The position numbers and the translations under genes were made by a program. Positions 1-10,158 of a DNA stretch of 36,769 nucleotides are shown one piece after another; the stretch's first letter is position 1; each line of letters begins with the position of its first letter. Origin of the DNA: Comamonadaceae bacterium (lineage in GTDB: Bacteria > Pseudomonadota > Gammaproteobacteria > Burkholderiales > Burkholderiaceae_C); NCBI GenBank assembly GCA_947455145.1, contig CANGME010000023.1, positions 1 through 36,769 on the forward strand, written 5' to 3'. Below the pieces are notes generated by a model. It was given only the letters and a program-made list of their open reading frames with translations, was not told where the DNA came from and searched no databases.

Positions 1-173
1 CCTTCGGGCAATGTCATCTTGGCCGGGTCAGGGTTTTGCGCCAGGGCGAAAATGGTGTTCTCTACGTCTAGCGGTTGAGTGGCCAAGCAGAGTTGTCGGA
101 TTGACTCCTCCAGCCCGCCTTGAGACTCGGGGAAGTAGGTACGATAGATGTGCAGAACGCGAATTTTTTTCAC
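1..173 (-). CDS. Glycosyltransferase, GT4 family, N-terminal part (runs off the window)
   Basis: The visible 57 residues begin VKKIRVLHIYRTYFPE, then SQGGLEESIRQL. This is the usual first beta strand and glycine-rich loop of a GT-B glycosyltransferase that uses nucleotide sugars. The GTG start overlaps the TGA stop of the preceding glycosyltransferase gene (GTGA), so the two are translationally coupled and form one operon with the small membrane protein before them. It probably adds a sugar to the polysaccharide exported by the neighbouring Wzm/Wzt transporter. Most of the protein, including the catalytic half, lies outside the window, so substrate and linkage cannot be judged. Confidence 0.8.
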   Translation of the reverse strand, partial: MKKIRVLHIYRTYFPESQGGLEESIRQLCLATQPLDVENTIFALAQNPDPAKMTLPE

Positions 174-1393
174 ATGCTGTGCCCACGTTGTGCCATCACC
201 TTTGTGTACACGGCAAAGGTTTCTTGAGCGCAGCGCTCCCAGCTGAAAGTTTGGGCCCGCACCAGACCCAGCTGTCCGAGCGAGTCGGCAAAGGCCCGGT
301 CTTCCAGTAACTGCCGCAAGCGCTCACGCAGGCCATCCACATCGTCCGGGTCCACCATCAGACCTGCATCCCCCACCACCTCGGGCAGCGATGTGGCGTT
401 GGAAGTCAGCACCGGCACGCCCGAGGCCATGGCCTCCAGGGCAGGCAGACCAAAACCCTCGTAGCGCGAAGGATAGCAAAATGCCGCCGCACCCGCATAC
501 AGCGGTGGGATCAGGGCGTCGGGCACATAGCCTAGCAAGCGCAACTCCCCGCGTGCCAGCAAGGCCTGGGCAGACTGCATCAAACCCTCCGTATTCCAGC
601 CACTCATGCCCGCCACCACCAAGGGATAGCGCTGGCGCAAGGCGTCTGGCAGACCCGCATACGCGGCAAACAAGGCCGAGAGATTTTTGCGTGGCTCCAG
701 CGTGCCCACACTCAACACATAGCCACCGGCTGTCAAGCCCAGGCTGGCCAAATCGGGCGTCAAGCTGGCCGCGCTGCGGGGCTTGAAGCGCGGGTCGGCC
801 GCCAAGTAGGTGTTGGTAATGCGTGAGGCATCCACGTTGAACCAGCGCTGCAGGGCCGCGCCCGTGGCTTGTGAGATCACAATGATGTGGTCGGCCCGCT
901 CAATCGCCTTGGGTAAGTCACGTTGAAACAATTCAACCCGCTCTTTGGGGTGAGTTTCAGGGTGGTCAAAACAGGATAAATCACACACGGTGATGACCAA
1001 GGGGCCTTTGTAGGGCAGGGGCACGTAATTAGGCTCGTGGTAGAGCACTTCACTCTGTCCTTGACCACGGGTGTGCCAACTGAACAAGGCGCGCTCTGCT
1101 ACTCTGCGTATCGATCTCGGATTCGGCGCGAAGCGCTTGAGCAAGTTGTAGCCACGTCTCATTAGCATGGTACTCATGGGACGGCTTGCAGAGGTGCGAG
1201 GTGACGTGTCGGGTGAAGAACCTGTCGATGTTTCGGTTGCTGGTAATCGCATGCCCTGCTCGCAGTGCGTACCGTAATAAGCGGTCACCTTCGCCTGCGC
1301 AATCTGATCCATCGCCGTGAACAAATGGCGTATGTACTGCCCTATGCCCGTCAATGGGGCAAGCAAGGGCATGGCGTTGACAATAATCTTCAA
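170..1393 (-). CDS. Glycosyltransferase, GT4 family (candidate rhamnosyl/mannosyltransferase)
   Basis: This 407-residue GT-B enzyme has the N-terminal loop PLTGIGQY (about 13-20), the donor-site motif GTLEPRKNL (about 230-238) and the E-x7-E motif YEGFGLPALEA with Glu312 and Glu320. These match the WbpY/WbpZ type of O-polysaccharide glycosyltransferase. Residues 52-75 form a Ser/Thr/Pro-rich insert of low complexity. The start is TTG at 1393: its ribosome site GAGG lies inside the stop region of the upstream gene (GAGGTAG), so translation is coupled. The neighbours gmd and rmd make GDP-D-rhamnose and Wzm/Wzt export the polymer, so transfer of D-rhamnose or mannose to an undecaprenyl-linked chain is the inferred role. 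The exact donor and linkage are unknown. Confidence 0.85.
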   Translation of the reverse strand: MKIIVNAMPLLAPLTGIGQYIRHLFTAMDQIAQAKVTAYYGTHCEQGMRLPATETSTGSSPDTSPRTSASRPMSTMLMRRGYNLLKRFAPNPRSIRRVAERALFSWHTRGQGQSEVLYHEPNYVPLPYKGPLVITVCDLSCFDHPETHPKERVELFQRDLPKAIERADHIIVISQATGAALQRWFNVDASRITNTYLAADPRFKPRSAASLTPDLASLGLTAGGYVLSVGTLEPRKNLSALFAAYAGLPDALRQRYPLVVAGMSGWNTEGLMQSAQALLARGELRLLGYVPDALIPPLYAGAAAFCYPSRYEGFGLPALEAMASGVPVLTSNATSLPEVVGDAGLMVDPDDVDGLRERLRQLLEDRAFADSLGQLGLVRAQTFSWERCAQETFAVYTKVMAQRGHSM

Positions 1394-1396
1394 GAC

Positions 1397-1687
1397 CTAC
1401 CTCAAAACGGTAAATAGGCTCAACACGGCCCAACCCAACAACAACCCGGCCACACTGCCGATTAAGTTGCTCATCATGTCAAACCAGCAAAACCCACTGC
1501 CGTAGCGCGCATCCCAGCACTCTTTGGCTAGACCCAGCAAGAAGACACCCATGAATGCCATCGGCACAGACATCACGATCAAGGCGACAATCGTGAGCCA
1601 AAAACTCCAAAACAGGTGTTTTACCTTGTCCTCTTCCTTCAGCTTGAGAGGAAGATCTAGGAAGAACTTATTAATGGAAGTCAGCAT
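1397..1687 (-). CDS. Small membrane protein, YfiM/VanZ-like
   Basis: This 96-residue protein has a charged N-terminus (LKEEDKVKHLFWSF) and three hydrophobic segments at about 29-50, 49-55 continuing into a loop, and 75-95. The order DKVKH, then GLAKECWD, then DMMSNLIG resembles the conserved pattern of the small YfiM (DUF2279)/VanZ-like membrane proteins: Lys-His, Gly-x-x-Lys-Glu and Asp-x3-Asn-x-x-Gly. No enzymatic role is established for that group. It is the first gene of a minus-strand operon; its stop codon provides part of the ribosome site of the following glycosyltransferase. A role in envelope polysaccharide assembly is inferred only from position. Confidence 0.6.
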   Translation of the reverse strand: MLTSINKFFLDLPLKLKEEDKVKHLFWSFWLTIVALIVMSVPMAFMGVFLLGLAKECWDARYGSGFCWFDMMSNLIGSVAGLLLGWAVLSLFTVLR

Positions 1688-1830
1688 CTATTGCAGTCGC
1701 GGCGGTTTGCATGATTAGCCGTGCATTTTAGTTCGCCACGAAAGCTACAATCTAGCCCCCGACAGCCATGTCCTGAAAACATGCGTGAGTTGCCCTTAAG
1801 TCCCCTCCCCAAAAAGATGAAACCCTTGGC

Positions 1831-2622
1831 GTGAATACCCTGCAAGAACTTTGGCGTTTTCGAAGCTACATTCTTGGCAGTGTGGGCCGAGATTTCAATC
1901 TACGCTACAAAGGCTCAGTGCTTGGGGCATCTTTGGTATTTCTGTTACCCGCGTTCCAAATCGCGGTGTACGTCTTGATATTTGGCAGCCTCATGAAAGG
2001 GCGCTTGCCCGGCAACCCCACCTTGCATGGCTACAGCATTTACCTATGCTGCGGCATTTTGTTTTGGAACTTCTTTGCCGAGTTGTTGCAACGCAGCCAG
2101 AATCTCTACCTTGAAAATGCCAACCTGCTGAAAAAAGCCGCCTTCCCGCGCAGCGCACTGTCGATTGTCAGCTTTGCCTCCGTCAGCATCAACCTCTTCC
2201 TGGCATTGGCCGTGCTAATGCTGTTTCTGCTCTTCACCGACGCCATGCCTGGTTGGCAAATTTTGGGGTTGATACCCATTTGGCTGTTTATGGCCATCTT
2301 GGCGCTGAGCTTGGGTCTTTGCATCGCCATATTGCAGGTGTTCTTTCGAGACTTCGGTGCTTTGACGGCAATTGGCCTGCAAACCTTGTTTTGGAGTACA
2401 CCCATCGTGTATCCGATTGATATCCTGCCCGTTTGGCTACTGCCTTGGCTGCAGCTCAATCCGATGTTCGGGCCAGTCAGCACCGCGCAGGCCTTGATGT
2501 TGGGCACACCCTTGCCTGCCCCGCAAACTTGGGCTTCGACCGCCGTGGTGGCGATTTTGGCCGCTGCCTTTGCTATGCGCCTGTACCGCCAGCACCAAGC
2601 AGACCTCATGGACAACCTATGA
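1831..2622 (+). CDS. wzm: ABC-2 type polysaccharide exporter, membrane subunit Wzm
   Basis: This 263-residue inner-membrane protein has about six hydrophobic segments and the family features RDFNLRYKGSVLG near the N-terminus and FFRDFGALTAIGLQTLFWSTPIVYP at about 171-195. It is the channel half of an ATP-driven exporter that moves a finished undecaprenyl-linked polysaccharide across the inner membrane. The GTG start at 1831 has no strong ribosome site. The stop overlaps the wzt start in ATGA, as in most wzm-wzt pairs. The gene is divergent from the glycosyltransferase operon at 1-1687, with 143 bases between them. Length is normal for the family (about 260). Confidence 0.93.
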   Translation: MNTLQELWRFRSYILGSVGRDFNLRYKGSVLGASLVFLLPAFQIAVYVLIFGSLMKGRLPGNPTLHGYSIYLCCGILFWNFFAELLQRSQNLYLENANLLKKAAFPRSALSIVSFASVSINLFLALAVLMLFLLFTDAMPGWQILGLIPIWLFMAILALSLGLCIAILQVFFRDFGALTAIGLQTLFWSTPIVYPIDILPVWLLPWLQLNPMFGPVSTAQALMLGTPLPAPQTWASTAVVAILAAAFAMRLYRQHQADLMDNL

Positions 2623-3875
2623 CACTGGACACCGACAGCGTCGTGACAGTCACCCACCTCGGCAAAGCCTTCAAACGCTATGCGCGCATACGCCACCGAC
2701 TGTTGGAGTGGTTGCCCTTCGGCGGCTCGCATCATGAGCTGCGTTGGGTCTTGCGTGACCTTAACCTCAACATCACCCGTGGCGAAGCAGTTGGCCTGAT
2801 CGGGCGCAATGGTGCGGGGAAAAGCACTCTGCTCAAGCTCCTGACCGGCACCTTGCAGCCCACCACCGGCCAGGTCCAGGTCAAAGGGCGCGTGGCTGCC
2901 TTGCTGGAGTTGGGCATGGGCTTTCACCCCGAGTTTTCCGGCTTCGACAACGTTCTCATGGCAGGTCAACTCCAGGGCATGAGCCGTGCAGAGGTCTTGG
3001 CCTGCATGGACGACATCGTGGCCTTCGCCGAAATTGGCGACGCCCTCATGCAGCCCGTGCGCGTTTACTCCAGTGGCATGATGGTTCGCCTGGCCTTTGC
3101 CACGGCGACAGCCGTGCGCCCGGACGTGTTGATCGTGGACGAAGCCCTGGCCGTAGGAGACGCCTATTTCCAGCACAAGTGCTTCCGTCGCATTCGCGAG
3201 TTCCGCGAGCAAGGCGTCACGCTCCTGTTTGTGTCGCATGATCCCATGGCCGTCAAGTCCTTGTGCAATCGCGCCCTGCTGATTGAAGGCGGGCACGTGG
3301 CCATGGACGGCGACCCCATACAAGTTCTCGACTACTACAACGCCCTTCTCGCTCTGGAAGAAGGTCGCGCAGCTGACCATAGTCAACTCATAGAAGCCAC
3401 ACCAAGCACGCGGGGCGTTCGGTCCGGCACGGGCGAGGTCAAAATTCGTTCTGTGCATTTGCTTCGCGATGGACAAGACACCCAGCAGGTATTTGAGGGC
3501 GAGGCGCTCGACCTGGTGATCGAGATCGCCATCCAACAAGACCTGCCAGACCTCACCGTTGGCATTTTGCTGAGAGACCGTCTGGGTAATGAGATCTTCG
3601 GCACCAACACCCATCACCTTGGCTTGGCCGATCAGATGCGTGAAGTGCGCGCAGGCAGTGTGTACCGTCTACAGTTCAGCATTCCCAGCTTCCACCTCGG
3701 CGTGGGCAGCTACAACCTCACGGTGGCCGCGCATGGTTCAGACACCCATTTGGCGGGCAACTACGACTGGTGGGATCAGGCATTGAGCCTGGAGGTTGGT
3801 TTTGGCAAGGGCAGTCGATTCACCGGCGTCACGCGCTTGGCCCTGACGGCTTCTGTCCATCGTGAGGTGATTTAG
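2619..3875 (+). CDS. wzt: ABC polysaccharide exporter ATPase Wzt with C-terminal carbohydrate-binding domain
   Basis: This 418-residue ATPase powers Wzm. It shows Walker A GRNGAGKST (62-70), the signature region YSSGM (150-154), Walker B LIVDEAL (171-177) and the switch histidine in SHD (207). Residues from about 265 to 418 form an added beta-rich domain ending in GSRFTGVTRLAL. This matches the C-terminal sugar-binding domain of Wzt proteins that select chains carrying a terminal modification (Wzt O9a type). The ATG at 2619 overlaps the wzm stop; the open frame continues upstream, but that part lies inside wzm. The capped-chain mechanism implies a chain-terminating enzyme; the methyltransferase at 9204 is the obvious candidate. 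The 3' end overlaps the convergent CRP-type regulator gene by 47 bases. Confidence 0.93.
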   Translation: MTLDTDSVVTVTHLGKAFKRYARIRHRLLEWLPFGGSHHELRWVLRDLNLNITRGEAVGLIGRNGAGKSTLLKLLTGTLQPTTGQVQVKGRVAALLELGMGFHPEFSGFDNVLMAGQLQGMSRAEVLACMDDIVAFAEIGDALMQPVRVYSSGMMVRLAFATATAVRPDVLIVDEALAVGDAYFQHKCFRRIREFREQGVTLLFVSHDPMAVKSLCNRALLIEGGHVAMDGDPIQVLDYYNALLALEEGRAADHSQLIEATPSTRGVRSGTGEVKIRSVHLLRDGQDTQQVFEGEALDLVIEIAIQQDLPDLTVGILLRDRLGNEIFGTNTHHLGLADQMREVRAGSVYRLQFSIPSFHLGVGSYNLTVAAHGSDTHLAGNYDWWDQALSLEVGFGKGSRFTGVTRLALTASVHREVI

Positions 3876-4557
3876 CCAATGCCATCTCATCGCGCAGCAC
3901 TTGCGGCTGGCGAATAATCAAACGGCGCAAGTCCTTTTCAACTACACCACGCTGTATCAAAACCTGAATCGCCCTGGACACAGTTTCGCGGCTAGTGTTG
4001 AGCATGATGGAAATTTCCTCCTGCGTCGGCAACTCCTCAATGACCACCAAACCGCCTGGTTTTTTTTTCGCCAGGTAATCCAACAGCGCATAAACCCGTG
4101 GAAAAACCTGGGGAATTCCAAGAATGGTCCTGAAACTTGAAGCCCGTCGAATGCCCAGCGCCAAGCGTTGAAGCATGCGCTCGGTCACTAGCGGATTGGT
4201 ATGCATCAACTCAAGCGCCTGAGGCCGTGGCAGCAAGCCGTATATGGACGGCGCACTTGCCACCACAGACGCTGAGCGGGGCAAACCGTCAATCACCGAG
4301 ATTTCACCGAAATAATCCCCCGGCTCTAAAAACGACAAGCCAATCGCACGTCCATCCTCGGTAATGTCCACCGCTTGCAAGCGGCCCGAGAGCAAGAAAA
4401 GCAAATAGTCGCCCGTACCGCCCTTGTTCAAAATCACCTGCCCGCGTGTTGCGCTACGAACCTGCAACACACTTGCAATTTTTTGGATTGTGGGCTCATC
4501 AACCCCAGCCAAAAGCGGAAGTTTGCGCAAGTCAATAGTGACGGTTTGAGGCTGCAT
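3829..4557 (-). CDS. CRP/FNR-family transcription regulator
   Basis: This 242-residue protein has a cyclic-nucleotide-binding fold with the phosphate-cassette-like segment FGEISVIDGLPRSAS (83-97, including Glu85 and Arg94-Ser95). A CRP-type winged helix-turn-helix follows, PTQEEISIMLNTSRETVSR (177-195). The recognition helix Arg190-Glu191-Thr-Val-Ser-Arg195 matches the DNA-contacting RETVGR of E. coli CRP, so it should prefer TGTGA-N6-TCACA sites. There are no clustered cysteines for an iron-sulfur centre. It is the last gene of the minus-strand run TPR/barrel-rmd-gmd-crp, 27 bases after gmd. A perfect site of the predicted type lies at the head of that operon, so autoregulation is likely. 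Whether the ligand is cAMP, another nucleotide or none is not shown. Confidence 0.92.
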   Translation of the reverse strand: MQPQTVTIDLRKLPLLAGVDEPTIQKIASVLQVRSATRGQVILNKGGTGDYLLFLLSGRLQAVDITEDGRAIGLSFLEPGDYFGEISVIDGLPRSASVVASAPSIYGLLPRPQALELMHTNPLVTERMLQRLALGIRRASSFRTILGIPQVFPRVYALLDYLAKKKPGGLVVIEELPTQEEISIMLNTSRETVSRAIQVLIQRGVVEKDLRRLIIRQPQVLRDEMALAKSPHDGQKPSGPSA

Positions 4558-4584
4558 AGCGCTATGCCAAATGGACGACGTGAA

Positions 4585-6469
<1,885 letters not shown>

Positions 6470-6481
6470 CTAAAACAAGAT

Positions 6482-7780
6482 TTATTTCGGGGTAAAAAAA
6501 TTCCACTGCCAACTCAGCTGCACAGCTTGGTTTCGGAACTCAAAGATGGAAATGTTTTCATAATTTTGAGTATCTCTGTACTCTAGGATAACAGCCTGCT
6601 GCGCATCAATCGGCAGCGTCGCTGCCAACCTGAAAATCGACGTGTTCTGAGCGCGCCGCACATCAATCAAACCCGGTGAAAAAACGCCATCAGCCTGCCA
6701 ACTCTGCAACTGCCAGCCCGCCTCGCCCAATAGGCGGTTGCCCAAAGACATTCGCCCTTGCACGCTGCCAAACATGCCCAAACGGTCCCCGCCGGGGCGC
6801 TGGCCTGTCGCCCGGTCTTGCACAGCGCTGGCGCTCACCTGAAACCAAGTATCGTCTTTGCGGTAGGTCAGCGCTCCTCGCGTCTCCCACCACTGCGCGT
6901 CAAAACCGCTCAGGGTGGGGTAGTCCAGGGTGCTCCAGCTCCCGGTTACGCCAAATTTCCAGTTCGATGGCAGCGGCAAGGGCGGCACCAACTCCATCTG
7001 CACCTGGTTTTGTTTCACATAAAGCTGGTTGTCCAGCGTCATCAAGCCCGCAGAGCCTGCCGCCCGCAAGCCCCAGTTGCCCCAGCGCCAGGGCCGCTCC
7101 AGTCCGAGAAACAAGGAAGTAGCATTGAAATTCGTCAACTGGTCATAAGCCCGCGTCTGGAACTGCACCACCCCTGTGACCCCGTTTGGCAACAGCTCGC
7201 GCACCCATTCCCCTGACAACTGGTTGTACTGATCACTGCGAGGCTGGTAACTGGGCAAAAGCACCAAGTCAATTTGGTTCACGCCACTGCCGATAGTGAA
7301 GTTCGGGTTGTGCGCCCCTTGATTCACATTACTCTCCGTTCCCCGGCCTAGCCGCACGGTGGCTTTTTGGCTGGTTTGCGGGCCAGCGCACCCGCGTTTG
7401 CGCTGGTAGGCCATGACTTCCAGAATCGGGGGGGGTGGGGCAAAACGGCGCTCAATCTCAACAAAAAGCTTCTCAGCTGCGGTGGTATTGCCCGCTGCGC
7501 AGTACAACATGGCCAAGTCCAGCCACGCGCCCGCATGGCGGGGCTCTGTTTCTGTCAAAGTGGCCAGGGCTTTTTCGGCATCATCCAGACGGCCATCAAC
7601 AATCGACAGCATGGCGTCTTGGTACAAATCATGGGGTGCGCTGGGCGACGCAGCCTCGGCGAAGGCCAATTGCCCACCCATGAGGACGCTGCACGCCATC
7701 AGGCAAACCCCCAGCCGTGCACGGCCATGGCACACACTTGCCAGGCATCCGGCTTTCAAACGCAAGATCAGGTTTGTCAA
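6482..7780 (-). CDS. TPR-containing outer-membrane beta-barrel protein
   Basis: This 432-residue exported protein has a hydrophobic signal segment at about 22-42 (ending QLAFAEA). One or two TPR-like helical repeats follow at about 47-120 (DLYQDAMLSIVDGRLDDAEKAL, then AWLDLAMLYCAAGNTTAAEKLF). About 290 residues of alternating Tyr/Trp/Gln-rich strands follow, ending in WQWNFF near the C-terminus, as expected for a beta-barrel. TPR plus barrel recalls Slam and related surface-export proteins, but I cannot assign it to that family. It heads the operon with rmd, gmd and the regulator and is divergent from the FecR-domain gene. A role in display or sensing of the surface polymer is inferred. An internal Met at residue 28 is an alternative start with a shorter signal. 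Confidence 0.7.
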   Translation of the reverse strand: MTNLILRLKAGCLASVCHGRARLGVCLMACSVLMGGQLAFAEAASPSAPHDLYQDAMLSIVDGRLDDAEKALATLTETEPRHAGAWLDLAMLYCAAGNTTAAEKLFVEIERRFAPPPPILEVMAYQRKRGCAGPQTSQKATVRLGRGTESNVNQGAHNPNFTIGSGVNQIDLVLLPSYQPRSDQYNQLSGEWVRELLPNGVTGVVQFQTRAYDQLTNFNATSLFLGLERPWRWGNWGLRAAGSAGLMTLDNQLYVKQNQVQMELVPPLPLPSNWKFGVTGSWSTLDYPTLSGFDAQWWETRGALTYRKDDTWFQVSASAVQDRATGQRPGGDRLGMFGSVQGRMSLGNRLLGEAGWQLQSWQADGVFSPGLIDVRRAQNTSIFRLAATLPIDAQQAVILEYRDTQNYENISIFEFRNQAVQLSWQWNFFTPK

Positions 7781-7799
7781 TCGACGCCAGTAATTGTAA

Positions 7800-7821
7800 A
7801 ATTGTGACCTGCATCACAATT
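7800..7821. promoter_or_regulatory. Perfect CRP-type operator between two divergent operons
   Basis: The sequence reads AATTGTGA-N6-TCACAATT, a 22-base palindrome with fully matching 8-base arms and the CRP core TGTGA-N6-TCACA. It lies in the 84-base gap between the TPR/barrel-rmd-gmd-crp operon (minus) and the fecR-methyltransferase-glycosyltransferase operon (plus). Its centre (7810.5) is about 41.5 bases before a possible plus-strand start near 7852, with a weak -10-like GAAAAT at 7840-7845; this is a class II activator geometry. A possible minus-strand -10 (TACAAT, 7798-7793) sits beside it. The site is seen directly; the regulator assignment is inferred. Confidence 0.85.
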
Positions 7822-7864
7822 AGTGCCGATAGGCAGTGTGAAAATGCAGCAAAAGAGGTAATGC

Positions 7865-9199
7865 GTGCATTTTAAACAGATCTTATATGTGGGTTTTTTG
7901 CTGGCTTCCATGCTGGCAACTGGCGCTGTGTGGGCGGCAGACGCGGCTCGCGTCGTCTTTGCCGTGGGCGAGGCCCAGGTTGCTGGCCGCCCCGCCCGCG
8001 TGGGCGACATCGTCAGTGAAGGCCAGCAACTCACCACCAGCCGCGACGGTTACCTCTACCTCGAAACCCTCGACAACGGCTTCTTCATCCTGCGCCCCAA
8101 TAGCGCCGGCCAAATCGTCACCTACCAAATTGACGCAGCCAACCCCGCCAACAGCCGCATCAAGCTAGAACTGACCAAAGGCGTCGCCCGTCACATCTCA
8201 GGCACAGCCGTCAAAGCCTCACGCCAAAACTTCCGCTTCAACACCCCGGTGGCCGCCATAGGTGTGCTGGGCACCGACTTCACCGTATTTGCCAACCAAG
8301 AAACCACCCGCATCGCCGTTCTCTCTGGCGGCGTAGTGGTGGGCCCGCTCACGGGCGCTTGCGCACCCGGCGGGTTTGGTCCGTGCGGTGGCCCTGACAG
8401 CCGCGAACTCTTTGCCAGCAAAATTGGCCAAACCCTTCAAATCAACCGTGGCCAGGCCCCCGTGCTCCTTAAAGGCATTGACGCCGTGCCAGACTCGGTT
8501 GCCCCGCCCCGGGCCGACGAACCCACCGGCAACACAGGTAGCAAGACAACTGTCAGCGGTAGCGCACCGACAATTTCCACCACTGCACCGGCTTCGGTTA
8601 GCCTGGCAACCAATTCAAGCCTAGACCCCATTCGTGCCAAGCAGCTAAGTCAATTGAGCAATCAGGCGGGGACGCAAGCCCTCACAAGTGTTGGTTCTCA
8701 GCCACTCATCTGGGGCCGCTGGCAGCCGCTGCTAGACAAAACCATTGAGGTCGATGTAGCCGCCCTCCAAGCGGCCAACCAGCTCATTGCCATCAACAAC
8801 TACTTTGCCATCATGCGCAGCCGCGACACCACTTGGCAAATGCCAACACAAACCACTCTCGGGTTTGCTTTACAACAAGCGCAAGCCGCTATTACGAACC
8901 AAACTTCAGGCCAAGTCAGTATCGCCAAAGTTGAAAACGCCCTGTTGCAACTCGACTTTGCCAAGTCCAGCTTCTTCACCCGTTTTGACCTGGTGAACCA
9001 AAACGAACGCATTCAGCTGCAAAACAACGGCGAAGTCTCGGCGGACGGCAAACTCTACGGTGGTAACCAGCAATTGCGCCCTAACAACATGGACGTGCGC
9101 GGCGCATTGGCCAACGACAACCGCAGCGCGGCCTACATCTTCCAGTCCCGGCTAGACGACAGCCGGTTGGCCAGCGGCGTCACCGTGTGGGGCCGGTAA
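7865..9199 (+). CDS. Secreted FecR-domain protein
   Basis: This 444-residue protein has a signal peptide (about 1-24, ending GAVWA) and a FecR fold at about 30-200. The fold includes VGDIVSEGQQLTTSRDGYLYLET, then NTPVAAIGVLGTDFTVF (the usual TPxAxxGVxGTDF) and SGGVVV. The remaining 230 residues are low in recognisable motifs. FecR domains sense outer-membrane or periplasmic signals, or occur in surface and peptidoglycan-linked proteins; there is no sigma factor here. The GTG start at 7865 has an AGAGG ribosome site 7-8 bases before it. The next gene starts 4 bases after the stop. It shares a control region with the divergent TPR/barrel gene, which suggests that the two envelope proteins act together. 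Confidence 0.85.
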   Translation: MHFKQILYVGFLLASMLATGAVWAADAARVVFAVGEAQVAGRPARVGDIVSEGQQLTTSRDGYLYLETLDNGFFILRPNSAGQIVTYQIDAANPANSRIKLELTKGVARHISGTAVKASRQNFRFNTPVAAIGVLGTDFTVFANQETTRIAVLSGGVVVGPLTGACAPGGFGPCGGPDSRELFASKIGQTLQINRGQAPVLLKGIDAVPDSVAPPRADEPTGNTGSKTTVSGSAPTISTTAPASVSLATNSSLDPIRAKQLSQLSNQAGTQALTSVGSQPLIWGRWQPLLDKTIEVDVAALQAANQLIAINNYFAIMRSRDTTWQMPTQTTLGFALQQAQAAITNQTSGQVSIAKVENALLQLDFAKSSFFTRFDLVNQNERIQLQNNGEVSADGKLYGGNQQLRPNNMDVRGALANDNRSAAYIFQSRLDDSRLASGVTVWGR

Positions 9200-9203
9200 G
9201 CTT

Positions 9204-10145
9204 GTGAGCGCCAACTTCTACCGCGCCTTTGAAGACAAACACCGCGGCTCGCGGGACCTAATCAAAACCCGGCTCTGCGCCTACCTCCCCTTCATCCAGC
9301 CGCTCGCCCTCCTGCACCCCGGTCTGCCCGCACTCGACTTGGGCTGCGGTCGTGGCGAATGGCTGGAGCTCCTGCAAGACCACCACATTCCCGCCCAAGG
9401 CGTTGACCTAGATGACGGCATGCTAGCTGCCTGCCGTGAGCGCGGCTTCAACGTCATCAATGCCGATGCCGTGGCCCACCTCCAAGCGCAGCCCGACCAC
9501 AGCCTGCTCTTCATCACCGGCTTTCACATTGCCGAGCACCTACCGTTTGAGGTGTTGCAAACCCTGTTCACCCAAGCGCGCCGCGTATTGGTGCCAGACG
9601 GCCTGCTCATCCTGGAAACCCCCAACCCCGAAAACCTGGTGGTTGGCACCGCCAGCTTCTACATCGACCCCACGCACCAGCGTCCACTCCCCACGCAGCT
9701 GCTCGGGTTTATGGCCGAACACCACGGATTTGCTCGGGCCAAGATAGTGCGTCTGCAAGAAGAAACCCGTTTGCTCAATGGCGCTATCCCCAACTTCTAC
9801 GACGTGCTGGGCGGTGTTAGCCCTGACTACGCCCTCATCGCCCAGCCCGAGCCCGGCGCTGATGAACCCGCCTCGCTCACGCAAGCCTTTGCCATAGAGA
9901 GCGGTGTGTCATTGCTTGACCTGGCCACCGGGTACGACGAGCAGGTCGTCAAAATTGAGCAACTAAAAACCGCACTACATCAAGTGCACGCGCAGATGGA
10001 TGCGCAACTCCAGCAAGTTCAAGCGCTTGCCCAACAGTCAGCCCAGCGCGCTGACCAATGTGCCGCTGCGCTACAGGCCCTGCACGCCAGCCACTCTTGG
10101 CGGCTCACCCGCCCACTGCGCTGGCTGGCCGGCTTGTTTCGCTAG
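9204..10145 (+). CDS. SAM-dependent methyltransferase with coiled-coil tail (candidate chain-capping enzyme)
   Basis: This 313-residue protein begins FYRAFEDKHRGSRDLIKTRL, a stretch shared by O-antigen-locus methyltransferases. It has SAM motif I DLGCGRGEW (45-53), an acidic loop GVDLDDGML (67-74) and GFHIAEHLPFE (107-117). From about residue 243 the chain becomes a Gln/Ala-rich predicted coiled coil (YDEQVVKIEQLKTALHQV onward), ending in the motif SWRLTRPLRWLAGLF. A methyltransferase joined to a coiled coil is the architecture by which WbdD-type enzymes cap and measure O-polysaccharide. A Wzt with a sugar-binding tail is also present, which fits. There is no kinase domain, so methyl-only capping is inferred. 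The start is GTG, 4 bases after fecR. Confidence 0.8.
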   Translation: MSANFYRAFEDKHRGSRDLIKTRLCAYLPFIQPLALLHPGLPALDLGCGRGEWLELLQDHHIPAQGVDLDDGMLAACRERGFNVINADAVAHLQAQPDHSLLFITGFHIAEHLPFEVLQTLFTQARRVLVPDGLLILETPNPENLVVGTASFYIDPTHQRPLPTQLLGFMAEHHGFARAKIVRLQEETRLLNGAIPNFYDVLGGVSPDYALIAQPEPGADEPASLTQAFAIESGVSLLDLATGYDEQVVKIEQLKTALHQVHAQMDAQLQQVQALAQQSAQRADQCAAALQALHASHSWRLTRPLRWLAGLFR

Positions 10146-10158
10146 CACAGCAAAGCTT

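Noticed and set aside
875-890. TGTGA close to TCACA inside the glycosyltransferase gene
   Set aside because: The half-sites are only two bases apart instead of six, and it lies within coding sequence.
2106-3617. A 503-codon minus-strand frame opposite wzm/wzt
   Set aside because: It is the shadow of wzt; wzt has all ABC motifs, and the minus frame shows no family pattern.
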